This document shows positions 50,401-62,666 of a stretch of 64,000 nucleotides of DNA, piece after piece. Source of the stretch: Apostichopus japonicus. Lineage: Eukaryota > Echinodermata > Holothuroidea > Aspidochirotida > Stichopodidae. A program made the translations under genes and the position numbers. The first letter of the stretch is position 1. The number at the start of each line of letters is the position of its first letter. The notes below the pieces were generated by a model. It ran no database searches. It was not told the origin of the DNA and saw only the letters and a program-made list of their open reading frames with translations. Location of the stretch: NCBI RefSeq assembly GCF_037975245.1, contig NC_092569.1, forward strand, positions 5,822,501-5,886,500. The letters run 5' to 3'.

Positions 50401-53400
50401 TTGTAATCTCCGTCCCATTTTTCCTCTTTCATCTTATTGCATGGTAAGTTCAAATCATATAATATAATATTTCAGTTTGACTTATACTTCCATTTTGGAA
50501 TGTCTATAGGATAACACCACTTTATCCACATATCAAATTCAAAACTAGATGTACAATACATAGCAATATCATCGACTTTTTTTCAAATGGATAAAAAATA
50601 AACTGCATCTCAGCGGTGTCAGAGAGCGGAAGTTGGACTAAACTTGCTTTTACAGATAAGGATTAATTTTCAATAACTGCGTAAAATCTATCATTGGCAT
50701 GTACTTTATCTTTTGGATTCTCTTGTTATTATTGTGGAATCACTTTTTGAGACATTTCTAGCTTGCAGAATTGCAATGCAACCCTAATATGTAATGATCA
50801 TTGGTTATTCTTTCCATTTTTCTTGTTTCATAGGTTTATACCAGAATCTCCTCGTTGGCTCATATCTGTTGGTAGATATAAAGAGGCAACTAACGTCTTT
50901 GCAAAGATAGCTAGATTAAACGGACGTAAAATCGACCCTATGACGATGAAACCACAGCAATTTGTCGACAATGGAATCGATAACAAGGCATTCGACAACT
51001 GCGATGAAAATGTGACAAATGTAGGATCTGGTCGGACAATCAACACAATATCACAGGACACGAATGATGAAGAGAAAGCGCAGGAAAACCCGAAGTCCAT
51101 TGCAGGAAACAATACTTTCATATATCTGTTTAGAACTCGAAGGATGACCCAAGTTACCATAGTCATGATGGTGTTGTGGTTAGTACCTTTTTGCAAGACC
51201 ATTCCGATTGAGAGTCTTAAAATCGAAGGAAAGATGGTTCAAGTATACCAGGAAGGACAGGAGTAGGGGAAGAGGGCTATGCAGGGTTGGGGGTGGGTGG
51301 GTGGGGACGGACGGCAGTAGTCTTAGTTAATTTTAACCGAAATATTTGTTCCCATCTCAGTTCTATCAGTTATATGAACTTCTAGACTAACACAATATCC
51401 TCACTACGATATTTTATTCGATATTATTATATGAAAAACCATTATGCTGTATAAATATTACATGTTCATGCAGAAATATTGTTATGTTCTGTATCAGTCA
51501 GAATCATGTTGAAACCATAACCATTCTCACTGATTTCTTCAACGTACTACATCAAGATTGTCATGTTGTGGCATAAAAATGATCATTTTATTAGATTATT
51601 GTAACATAAAAGTTATCATTTTATATATAAATCATTATTTCTGTAACATTTTTGTGTTTTGATGTGACATTTGTTGGCAGGTTTGTTAGCTCGTTAGCCT
51701 ATTACGGGGTATCACTTAATTCAGTCGAGTTAGCTGGAGATCCGTACCTCAACTTGTTCTTGTGTGGAGCTGTTGAGATTCCATCCCACTGGTTGAGTGC
51801 ATTCCTCTCTATCTGGTATGAATGAATCTATTGGTTGGGTGCAGCCCTCTCTGTCTATGTTTATATCTTTATATCTATAGTATGTATAGATCTACTTGTT
51901 GCGTGCAGTCCTTTCTATCTGGCATGAATGGGACTATTTGGTTGGGTGCAGCCCTCTCTATCTACGGTGTGTGGTGCCTGTATTGATACTAATAACATAC
52001 ATCGTTAACTTAAAGCAGATCTAAGAGTTTGATAAACATTCGATTCTTGATTAGTCGCATTTTGATAACAATTAATGAAGCAAAAGTCGATTTTTCATTT
52101 GATTTCCAAAGTTGCCTTTTACGTATGAATATTTAAAACGTCGAATATATAAACGGAGTTTACAGTCAACTGCATAGTAAAAACGACTACGACGAGCTAT
52201 AATAATGATTTTAAGAGTTATAAATGAATATTTAATAAGCTTCGAAATCCCTCCTACGTTAGTAGTTATTGATGAAGTTTATACCTGGTGTACAGAAATG
52301 ATACTTGACGCTATTTAATATTTCCAGTACCCCACGATATAACGTTAAGAAACTAAAATACACATGAAATTCCCATAGTTGTTATCGATTTTAATAGGTT
52401 CGGACGGAGAAGGCCCATCTGTGTTCTGCTAGTCTTGGGAGGGATAGCTTGTGTCACGACTGGTTTCATACCTGAAAGAAGTGGTAAGAGATAATTGGAT
52501 TTTTTCTATGCGTACGCAAGACTTACTTGAAATATAAACTGATGGCAATGAAAACAAAAAAATGTTGGATACGAAGCGCTAGTTTTGAAGTTTTTACAAA
52601 ACGCGGGATAAAACTAAACAAAAGTAAAATAAACTCAATGCTTATGCTTTCCTCAATCGTCTGTGCTGAAATCCAAATATGAAAAACAGCCTTTTGAGTG
52701 AAATATGTCAGGTTCTGTGCCAGTAGACGACACATCCTCAGCCGTTAATAATTTAAATTCGCCACATTTATGAAGCAGCTTATTTGTAATAGGGAGACTT
52801 GATTTTTGTTTATGATTTTGTCTTATTCTTCTCTGTGCAGCGAATGGACTAGACCTTACACCTTTCATAGTTACAACGGCAATGGCGGCGAAGTTTTTTG
52901 TATCTTCTGCATATGCATTAGTTAGCATGTGTGCTACAGAAGTGTTCCCAACCGTGGTCAGGTGAGTTCTCACTTTTATGAAGTGGTACAACAATGCTGT
53001 CGTGAAAATGATATTCTAATATAGACTTATTAAAAACAAAAGTAGACAGATAAATGGTCAAGTTTTACACTTTTATTCCATCACAAAAAATGAGTATATT
53101 CATTTCATCCACAATGGTCCATTCAGGGTAGGTCTATAATGGCATTACGTACTTTTGCTATCGAATAAGGGCACTGTTTACCTCTCATTTTTAACTAAAG
53201 GGCTCTGGCATATCATCTTCAGCTATTTTGTGAAAATAAATTAGCATCCATCGGGAATGACGGAATGCTACCGAAATGTAATGTGAAAATGTTAGAATTC
53301 AAATTTAATGTTAGAATTACTGGAATGTTACCGAAATTAATCATTTACTTATTGGTTATGAAAAGTTACTCTTAAATATCCTTCCAGTTTTGGATGGAAT

Positions 53401-54559
53401 TTTCTTTGTTGTTTTGTTTACCTTACATGTATTTCTTATTTATTTGTTATTAATTTCTTATTTGTTAGATCTAAAGGTATCGGTATCGTGAGTGTATCGG
53501 GCCGGATAGGAGCCCTGATTGCACCTCTAGTGCTTCTCCTTGTAAGTTAATGTTTCGGTCTGAAGTTTTAACAACATTTTCCTTGACTTATCTATTTCTC
53601 TCAGTCTCGATACCTAAGTTATTTCTACGTCATTTTGCTTCGAAATTTGAAAATCAAGCATCCTGCGATTATAATCACTTTAATTGCTGTTCTATTATTT
53701 GCACAACTTCTTTTGTATATGTAAAGTTGAAATCAATTCGATAATTCAAGATAACATTATAAATGAAAAGAAAGACGAATAACAAGAAAACCTGTATAAT
53801 ACAGCAAACCAAACTATATGTTTGTTTGGGTGTTACTAAATATGACCCATAGCTGTTTGCTTTTAGTTCAGATTTTTGTAAGATCTTCAACTGGTGGGAC
53901 GTTTCTTATCTTTTCCCGTTTAGTTGAGGACTATGCTGGTAATTGATGCTGACGATTTCTGTTGTCAATTAAAAGGAATATTTGGCATAGCATTTCAACC
54001 GATATATCTGTATATGTACGAAAATATAACTATTACAATTGTCACGTTATCATTGGACGAAGAAGGTCAAAAAACAAATAAAGAAAGTATCTAGACAAGT
54101 CGAATGTGGCGAGCGGCGTCTTTGAATGACGTCATGTGAGTGTTTGGCTCGGAACTCGAATGCTTATACCGCAGACGATCAGAACTGTAGCCATGCATTC
54201 TTAAGTGTAAGGTTTGGTATAATGGGGAAGGAGAGGGCAACCATAATTTTAGATTGCGGTTTAAAGTTGATAACAAAACTCCCTTCTTTGTTTTTCTCAT
54301 TTTGAAATGACTCATTCTGTGTTCCCTACAGGGCGAAGTACACTCCAACCTGCCGATTATTTTCTTTGGATGCATAGGGATCGTGCCCAGTTTCTTGGTG
54401 TTCCTTCTCCCTGAAATGCGTGGACGAAAACAACCACAGACTGCAGAAGATCTTGATTTTATGTATGAAGAAGACAAGATGAAAAAGAAAATTGAAAGAA
54501 AACCAGATATAAGGAATAAATCACCAATTGTTGATCGTTCAGTAACACCTGACGTGTGA
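47486..54559 (+). CDS. SLC22-family organic ion/carnitine transporter, complete, nine exons, 582 residues
   Basis: Exons: 47486-47818, 48387-48617, 50247-50443, 50834-51178, 51681-51815, 52398-52483, 52841-52961, 53469-53541, 54332-54559. All borders are GT-AG and phases agree. The protein has the SLC22 plan. Helix 1 (about 18-42) is followed by a large outer loop with several Cys and an N-A-T sequon at 88. WDLVCD starts at 112. The major-facilitator motif GYISDRVGRKR is at 141-151, GYTMTSEMF follows helix 4, WFIPESPRWL is at 254-263, and then come a polar inner loop, TEVFPTVVR (475-483) and the LPEMRG box (533-538). The charge position in helix 11 is Arg495 (SGRIGALIAPL), as in OAT and OCTN members, not the Asp of OCTs. 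With the OCTN-like WFIPESPRWLIS, this suggests anionic or zwitterionic substrates, which is inference. It should act in the plasma membrane. Two AATAAA sites follow at about 55554 and 55650. Confidence 0.96.
51788..51970 (+). repeat. Repeats of the SLC22 exon-5 end inside the following intron
   Basis: The exon tail and donor (CACTGGTTGAGTGCATTCC through TCTATCTG|GTATGAATG) recur three times in the next 150 bases as diverged copies with TTGGTTGGGTGCAGCC or CTTGTTGCGTGCAGTCC cores. One copy carries TATCTGGCATGAATG, where the donor GT has become GC. Confidence 0.8.
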
Positions 54560-55834
54560 AGTCGCCTTATCGTGGTTGATCGCTTCCATATGTTAAGGTT
54601 TATCGGGTGACAGAACTGCTAAAGAGAAGTCTCCGAATCACATCCGTTCTTTTCTCTGGCTTATTTGAATGACGTCATGTTTGAAATAATTTGCTGGCGT
54701 CATCAATTAATTGTTAGGGGAAGAAAAAAAAAGGATTAATTGTCCTCCATACTGTCAGCCAATGTAACTTACTCGGCTGACCTATACAGTTGTTGGTCGT
54801 GATATTTTATAGGTCGTTTTTTTGTCACATTGGTCTATACTGGAACACTGAAGTTACCAAGAAAAAGGAGAACGGCATGGTGGAATGACTAATCGTTTGC
54901 CCCAGTTCGTCTTAATATATGAACATATGCGCAGTTTTCTTAAAAACTTCAGGTGGGATATTGAAGCCAACTGTGCATTATCAATGTGTCTAATCGTATA
55001 CTTGGCGAGGACAACATTTATTCGGCTACTTCTGCAGCTAGCCACATTGAGTAAATCTCCCAATTCATGACATACGGGAGTAAATAGTATGAAACTGCTT
55101 AAGTCATTGACGTTGTCAAGTATAGGGAAATGAAGTGAGACACTCACTCACGGCAAACGAAGCTGCAGAGAAATTTCCCTCAACGGTTATTTATTGAGGT
55201 ACACGAGGCACAGTATGTACAAAAGTACACGTGCAACGTGTTTTCACAACTTGACCTGACTATTTTCACAACTTGACCTGACTAAGAAATAATACTACAT
55301 GTACTCATGTTCAGGTATATGTCCACGAAACGGTTATTAAGAGGCAAAGAACTGAAGAGGAAAGCAACTAAAACGAAAATAAGTCCATATGGTTATGTTT
55401 ATATTGTACAGAGGATGTTGTTGGGCGACAGATACGTTATGCCCAAAATGTTTGACTTTGGCGGTTCTAACGTTTCCATTTTCAGTCGCGACTATATGAA
55501 CACCAGCCTAAATGTTCACTTTTCATATCTATAATTGTACCTTGTACTGCAACAATAAAGTATCTATCTTATTTAATTGTTTCGCTTATCGACTATTTAC
55601 ATTCCTGCCTTGACTTCAACAAAAGTCAGATTTTTCATTTTTTCTAAGCAATTCAATAAAGTTGTAACAATAAAAAGCGTATAGGGCCTTCATCTTATTG
55701 TGTAAGTATTACTACAGTTCCTTCCTTGTATTGCCTCCGAAAATTGTAACAATACCCAATAACAATATAGCTTTTGCTTCGCATCATCGAGAAAAAAAAC
55801 GTTTAAATCTGAATATTTAAGGATTTCAACAATA
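54560..55834. other. 3' region of the SLC22 gene and intergenic DNA
   Basis: The likely 3' untranslated region runs to a signal at 55554-55559 or 55653. It includes a direct duplication of TTTTCACAACTTGACCTGAC at 55238-55279. The open frames at 54854-55147 and 55307-55534 show no motif. Confidence 0.5.
55554..55559 (+). promoter_or_regulatory. Candidate polyadenylation signal of the SLC22 gene
   Basis: AATAAA about 1 kb after the stop codon; a second one lies about 95 bases farther on. Confidence 0.35.
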
Positions 55835-57915
55835 CGGAGAGCCAAACGTTCCATAAATGTCGAAAAAGAAAGTGAAGTGTCCAAGTTAATATATATATAT
55901 GTCCAAATCGATATCAACATGTTACAATTCGATATCAGCATGTTACAATTCCATATGAACATGTCGAAACAAAATACAATATGCCATTGCGTCTATCAAC
56001 ATGTCAAATTCAACATCAGCATGTCGAAAACTTGTAACAGCATGCCATTACTACATTGGTCATGTCAACATGCTATATTTACGTCGTGCTATAATTTTGG
56101 CACTTCGGCGCGCGCCAACGTTTCGTATATGTCGAGATTTATTTCAGTATGTCCAAAACTTGTGTCAGCATGGTGAGCGAAGAGTAGTGAAGTATTGCCA
56201 TGACAACGTTGCACATGGTTCGTGTCGTTCACACGGTACTATGGTTGAATATACTGTAGCGGAAAGCTACGACTTTTCCTTAGTGAGATACGTTTCGTTC
56301 CCTCAGGGGTTACATCTGTTGCGCTCCGCGGAGGTAACGAGAGATGTTTATCCGAAACAGGAACAGGAACTGATTACGTAATTTTGCTATATCGATGTAT
56401 TCCCGTGACTGGCATAGGCAGGCACGGCGGTGGGTGTGTGAGTCGATCCCATTGTTTGCAACTCATCTAAAAAACTGTGACCTTCACCTGCAACAGACAT
56501 ACAGTTTAAGTACTGTAAAAATATTAAAGCATTCTGAGTACTCTTAACTTTCATGTAACGTTTTTTAAGGGCAAATGGCACATAACCTGCTAATTATCTT
56601 AGAATTTGTTCCTCATGTTTTTCAACAATTAATGTATCTTCCAAATTTATGTCGTCTGGAACATCCATCCTCTCAAACTCTTCAATCATCAGCTTCACCA
56701 TAAATTCAACTATATCCTGTAGCATGAACATTTCTAATGTCCTCGGCGGATGCAAAGTTTTTTGGCAGCCATGTTTCGTGTTAAATTAATTTTGTTAATT
56801 TTATAACACTAGGTTCCCAATGCAATAACAAACAGCACTAACGTTATTTGCCTAACGAACGAAGAAAAGTTTTATTTCATTTATTTTAATTTTCCATTTC
56901 CTCACAATGTTTATATAATAATAGGACTGTGAAGACAATACCATGCAAAGAAAATAATAAGTAATAAATCATATAAAAGAAAAATAATGGAAATTTCGGA
57001 GAGAAAATGGTGGAAGGGCTTGGAAGCCGTAGCTTGTACAAGAAGCCCACCAAAAATAAAGATAACAAGTATAAAGTATATGGGCAAGATAGTAAAGCCC
57101 CTTACACTTGACTAAAAGTACCTATTTCGCCATTGCTTGTTCATATATTGCGATGAAATATATGCTGAGATAAACAATTAATTATTAAATACGAATCTTC
57201 GCATGATTCGGTGAGAAATGAAAGATATATTCCGATCGAAATTCTCACAGGTATGCGTAACGTAACATATATGAGTACTGTGTATACTATTTCAATTACA
57301 TATACGTTAGGATCGGAGTGTCTGTTGTTATGTTGTGAGGGACGCTATATACGAAATGACCTTTGTACCAGGATTACGTAATAGCTGATGATGGCTTTAC
57401 CCGTGTTTGTGCCCTGAGGCATGTTTACTTATGGCGATCAAATTTTGTCGGTTACAATGATACTTCAAAGTGGGTTTTCTCCTTCTGTTTATAGCTCCAT
57501 GATTCAACCATAGTACCGTGTGAACGACACGAACCATGTGCAACGTTGTCATGGCAATACTTCACTACTCTTCGCTCACCATGCTGACACAAGTTTTGGA
57601 CATACTGAAATAAATCTCGACATATACGAAACGTTGGCGCGCGCCGAAGTGCCAAAATTATAGCACGACGTAAATATAGCATGTTGACATGACCAATGTA
57701 GTAATGGCATGCTGTTACAAGTTTTCGACATGCTGATGTTGAATTTGACATGTTGATAGACGCAATGGCATATTGTATTTTGTTTCGACATGTTCATATG
57801 GAATTGTAACATGCTGATATCGAATTGTAACATGTTGATATCGATTTGGACATATATATATTAACTTGGACACTTCACTTTCTTTTTCGACATTTATGGA
57901 ACGTTTGGCTCTCCG
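55835..57915. mobile_element. 2.1-kb DNA transposon or foldback element with ~415-bp terminal inverted repeats
   Basis: Arms at 55835-56250 and 57502-57915 are almost identical and inverted, starting CGGAGAGCCAAACGTTCC. TA precedes this on both sides, and CAACAA lies directly outside both TAs. The ends are therefore either TACGGAG... with a 6-bp duplication CAACAA, or CGGAG... with a TA duplication. Each arm holds at least eight ACATGT(C/T)/GCATGTC motifs spaced about 15-30 bases apart, like subterminal transposase-binding repeats. The 1.25-kb middle contains a broken minus-strand frame. The superfamily is uncertain. Confidence 0.88.
56387..56733 (-). pseudogene. Broken reading frame inside the long-TIR element
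   Basis: Read on the minus strand from 56733, MFMLQDIVEFMVKLMIEEFE leads to a single in-frame stop. The same frame then continues LAGYVPFALKKRYMKVK and CMSVAGEGHSF to a second stop at 56387, about 115 codons in all. The composition is protein-like, and its place between the arms suggests a transposase or passenger remnant. I cannot name the family; a splice inside it is possible. Confidence 0.4.
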
Positions 57916-57917
57916 TA

Positions 57918-59015
57918 CAACAAACTGGTTTCGTTTGTCAAAGGAATCCATTTTTCAACGGAAGCCTGTGTAGTTCATGCGATGTGCTGAATATAACGAC
58001 GTCACGTCCGTCATTCGTGGTTGCCGCAAAGTCTGCCCCTATGTATAGGAGTATAGGATCGGGCTGTAGGGGTAGCTTTCCTTTATTAATGCTGGCAGAA
58101 GTACGCTTCTCTTCTTGCCTTCCCAACTGCAAATCCAAGACCTTGCTGGATCATTACGCTGGATCATTTGAATTAGCAAAGAGAGTGAAAGTTAAATTTC
58201 ATATCCCCCATAGTCCGTCACAATATTGTGGTGAATGCAAAAAGCCCTCTGGACAATGTACATGAAATAACTTCCTTCTCCCCAGTCTTATGGATCAAAA
58301 CCAACAAAGTGACTTTTTCAATTAAAGGTGTCCCATTTTAAGTTCGTGATCAGTACCCAATTACCAGTTTTGTAATGAAAAAGTTTTCTTTGTTGAGAAA
58401 TTATGGCAACTTTCATAAGAAGATGACCTGTTATCGAAAAGTAATTTAATAGTGCCGTTTTGTTGAGAAAAAAACCCATTCACATGTGGAAATTGCAACT
58501 TGCAGTACAGAAGGCGTTTTTTCAGAAAGTTAATTGAGATAAGTTTGCAGGTCGCATCCTCAAATCAAAGTCACGTGTCCCACTGTCCCCTCTTAGATTT
58601 AACTCTCATCCGCCGCCTTTGGTTAATTTTGGTTAGAATTGTATACAAATGGATGCCATATAGTAACTACAAACATACATACTTACAAAGTGAATACTTA
58701 CAATGGATAGTATACACAAATTCCTCCCAGCAAATTCATTCTCTGTTAGAGGTCAAGCGACTAGTAACCGATTTCATTTAAACATGCAGCATACATTCCT
58801 ATCTAATGTCACAAATGAACGTGACAACCCAAACTTACCGAAGTATGTTGCCAGTTTGTTCCTTCGAGGAGCGTTCTTCTTCGTCTTCGTCATTTTCCGA
58901 ACCAGTTAGACACATCCTCATCTTCGCTTGCTTCTGATTCTGATTCAATGTTATGGTTACATGAGGAGTCTTGGCCTAGGCTTCAGAATCGTAGATCGTG
59001 GCAACTACATTAACC
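57918..59015. other. Intergenic DNA, no recognised gene
   Basis: An open frame runs to 58265 with four Cys near its end (YCGECKKPSGQC) but matches nothing I recognise. No splice-supported exon was seen. Confidence 0.4.
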
Positions 59016-60096
59016 CAGTGGCGGCGGAACCGGGGGGGCTTGGGGGGCTCAGCCCCCCCCAATGAAAAAGTTGAGGGGGCAAATGCATGATAAGCCCCCC
59101 AATATTTACCAAGGCTCCGAAACGTGCATCTGCCCATTTTTCAATGCATACTTGTCGATCTGTCCGATGCACACGTATACTATATAGGTGTAATAATTTT
59201 AGTACTTGCCGGGGGACCCTCGGCCCGTCCCCTGGCTTTAGACCACATTGTCACCCCAACCGCGTCTTCACGCCCCGTGAAAAATGGAAGCAGTGAATGT
59301 GAGTACCGGTAAGCGTAACACAACTTCGTCTTAGGCCAATGACTTGCCTCATTTCAGCCAGTTCTCCAACATCCCCTTACTTAGTGACGGAGCGTCCATA
59401 TATACAGTCAGGGGGCGGATGCCCCCCCCCCCCTGACGGACTCAAATGGACTGCTGGCGCCCTTTTCAGCACTACTTTTTACTTATTCGCGATTATTGAC
59501 TATTTTATTGCGCTCTCATATACCTATTGACATTTGTCATATTCTGTTGGTGTAATTTTCCGACAAAATGGAGACGACACCTATTTATTCACTGTTTATC
59601 TGCAAATTAGCAAGGCCCGGAAAGGGTCATTTCCTGCAATCTAGGGAGTATCTTTACTCAAAAAATTTCTGTACGCTCCGCGCCAACCTGTGGTGGCGCT
59701 CCTCTTAGATAGTGTCGAAAGCGCCCCTACAGACCATTCTTGCCCCCCCCTGACCAATACCCCTAGCTCCGCCACTGCCCTTACTAAACTCAAAAACGTC
59801 TTTGCGAGTACACTACCACGAGTAATAGCTACTCTCTTAAAACATTATCGAATATACCAATTACAATGTGTTTACAGACTTTTACGTGCAATCTGAGAAA
59901 TTGCAGGCTTGAGACCCATATTTTAGGGCTAGGTATTCGCAGCATAAAACACTCGGGAAGTGCCGTTTCCGGCCATCTGGGGGTTTGAAAAACCCAAAAT
60001 TTTCTTGTACGCTCCGCGCCAACCGATGGTGGCGCTCCGCTTAGATGGTCTCCACACATTAGCCCCCCCAATAATTTTTCCGTTCCGCCGCGCCTG
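59016..60096. mobile_element. hAT-type MITE (GGCGGCGGAAC family), interrupted copy
   Basis: Left end CAGTGGCGGCGGAACC, right end GTTCCGCCGCGCCTG. Flanks are near-matching (CATTAACC against GATTAACC). It shares the end blocks AAGTTGAGGGGGCAAATGCA and GCATAAAACACTCGGGAAG with the 463-bp copy at 61646. It is longer because another element is inserted at 59382 and the interior is fuller. Confidence 0.85.
59382..59777. mobile_element. Nested hAT-type MITE, 396 bp
   Basis: Ends TAGTGACGGAGC and GCTCCGCCACTG are inverted with two mismatches. They are flanked by the exact 8-bp duplication CCCTTACT (59374-59381 and 59778-59785), inside the element at 59016-60096. The relative at 61.8 kb lacks this insert. 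Confidence 0.88.
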
Positions 60097-61645
60097 CGAT
60101 TAACCTCCATGCATTTAACCCCCACGCCAGAGGTTTATCAAATCTTTCTATTTCTCACTTCATGTTTCAAATTTATATATGCGAATTCGAAACAAAAATC
60201 ACCAATATGTAAAACAACATCACAATTCGTTATCCAGTTACAGCTTACCCTGCAGTGATCATTGACTCATTTTTTTTTCTTGTGAACATTACTTTTGTAG
60301 TGCAAATGCATACTGATAGTGTATAATAGGTTACTATATTTAGATGTGCACAAAACATGGTTAGGCCAGATTCACATTTTCGTAACGATCAATAGTTCCG
60401 TGCAAATGTTTATGAACTCGAGCCATCTTTCTATTCTTTTTGTGTTGAGGTAATTCATGTGAAAGTAATTCTGGCCTTTTGATAGCGTAAATAGGAAGAT
60501 AAATATATCATTTTAAAGATCGACAGCTATGCAGTGAGTCTTTTCGACACGTGCATATATCATCCAAGCAGCGCACACGCGCTATGTTTCTACCGGGGCT
60601 TTCCCGATACGGCCAACGTTTACCACCTTGGAAAAAGTCAATGCACTGGGCAGGGAAATTATTGTTCGTAACTGAAGAGCAATATTTTGAGTGGTACGAC
60701 TTATCGCGGGGGGTTAAGTAAAAAACACCTTCAAGTAAAAAAAATCTTTCATAGTTTCCAAAATGAAAACAAATAAAATGGAAAACCTAAATATAATAAT
60801 ATTATTCTAGCAGATATGCGGACTTTGTGTGCGTACAATTGTTCCAACAACTCTGGAAAAAAAACTGTTTGCACACTTTACCCAAAAGAAATATTTAACC
60901 CCTAGCACAAAATGGTTGGTGGGCTCGAGACATGCTGAAAATGGTTTTGTTGGAATTCGATGTCCGCACCTGTTTTATACTGTACCATTGGACTTGACGT
61001 AGATGTAAAACCTTTTCTTGACAAGTTGCCAACAAGAAATTCTACTGCAGTGTATTTTGCTAGTAGTAATGCATCAAAGAAGTTAGTGCTAACCCAAACG
61101 ATGGTCGCGGGAAATCTTACAAGTGTATCACGTATTTTTCTCTTGTTCACCATTATTTGTTGTTGTTTATTTCGGACCATTGTCTGAATAATGAGGAAAT
61201 CATAACAAATAGAAACTACTCCAATATGTTTTTTTTTTTTTATATGAAAAATTTGTATTCACTTGTTCATAATTGATTTGAGCCAAATTTTAGACCGCAT
61301 TCCGAGACGGACCTGTTTACAATGGAACAACCTATTGTTAGGCTTATTGCGACGGCTATGGATTAGAGGCATATCAGCAATTCTGCCGAAATTAAATTAT
61401 TTTTGAGGGCATCGCAGCAAACATCGGAAGGTCACGGTCAGCAAAAATGTTTTATTCCCTGGAACATAAATCCGAAAAAGTCGGATTTCCCGCGCGGAAC
61501 CCATTGTAGGGGGTGTCTGAGGGGGGATGTGCCCCCTCAAAAGCTGAAGCTTTTTGAAAATAGAAGATCCAATTGACGCGATTTGGTGGCCCACTTTTAT
61601 AGTGATTGCCAGTGTAGGCTACTACACATGTGTTAACCATGTTAC
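60097..61645. other. Intergenic DNA, no recognised gene
   Basis: Open frames cover 60902-61187 on both strands without known motifs. The rest is AT-rich. I see no exon or further mobile element with clear ends. Confidence 0.4.
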
Positions 61646-62108
61646 CAGTGGCGGCGGAACCGGGGGGGGGGGGCTTGGGGGGCTCAGCCCCCAATGAAAA
61701 AAGTTGAGGGGGCAAATGCATGATAAGCCCCCCCAATATTTATTTAAATAATTATTTAATTATTGCATTTAATTGCAAGTAGTAATTTACTACACTCAAA
61801 AACGTCTTTGCGAGTACCCCTCCACGAGTAATAGCTACTCTCTTAGACCACCATCGAATATACAAATTACAATGTGTTTACAGATTTTTACGTGCAATCT
61901 GAGAAATTGCAGGCTTGAGAACCATATTTAAGGGCTAGGTATTCGCAGCATAAAACACTCGGGAAGTGCCGTTTCCGGCCATCTGGGGGTTTGAAAAACC
62001 CAAAATTTTCTTGTACGCTCCGAGCCAACCGATGGTGGCGCTCCGCTTAGATAGTCTACACACATTAGCCCCCCCCCCCCCAATAATTTTCCCGTTCCGC
62101 CGCGCCTG
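61646..62108. mobile_element. hAT-type MITE, 463 bp
   Basis: The ends CAGTGGCGGCGGAAC and GTTCCGCCGCGCCTG are flanked by the exact duplication CATGTTAC (61638-61645 and 62109-62116). Near-end poly-G and poly-C runs are of the same kind as in the 59.0-kb copy. No coding frame. Confidence 0.92.
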
Positions 62109-62666
62109 CATGTTACGGTAGCACATGAGTCGTTTTGTTGCAACATGAATCCCGGTATCGTAACTACAACCGGTATTTTCCTCAACTTTGATCTATGGTT
62201 CAAAGCACTTAGTTACGAGCCTGTCAATGTCATACATTCAATATGCATAGCCTAGGCTAAAGTATGTACATACTCTTACACGCACGGTTATAAAAAATAA
62301 ATAAATACATAACACGCTATATTAGGGCCTTTGTTTTTAACAAACACTTCCAATGAAAGCACAAACCTTGGAAAAAAGCAACCCACACCATCCTTCATTC
62401 ATACTCGACATAAGATATTAGATTATCACGTTCGCACATGGATTAAACTAGTAATCCGTACACAAAAAGAAACTGGGGGTTCCCCACAATTCCATGATAT
62501 TGGAATAGGGCAACCCCTTCAAGTTCAAAAGTTCACAATGAAAAGTTTTTAACTATCAACAATTCACCACGTGTTTGGAACTTCAGACAATAAGAATGTA
62601 ACATAGGGGCTACGTAAATACGGGATTATAAACTACATACATAAGAATAGTACAGATTTATTCACA

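Noticed and set aside
56001-56381. 126-codon + frame and its mirror at 57452-57751
   Set aside because: Both lie in the inverted arms of the same element and are translations of its CATGT-rich terminal sequence.
60902-61187. Open frames on both strands, up to 92 codons
   Set aside because: No recognisable domain, and the two strands are equally open, so coding is not supported.
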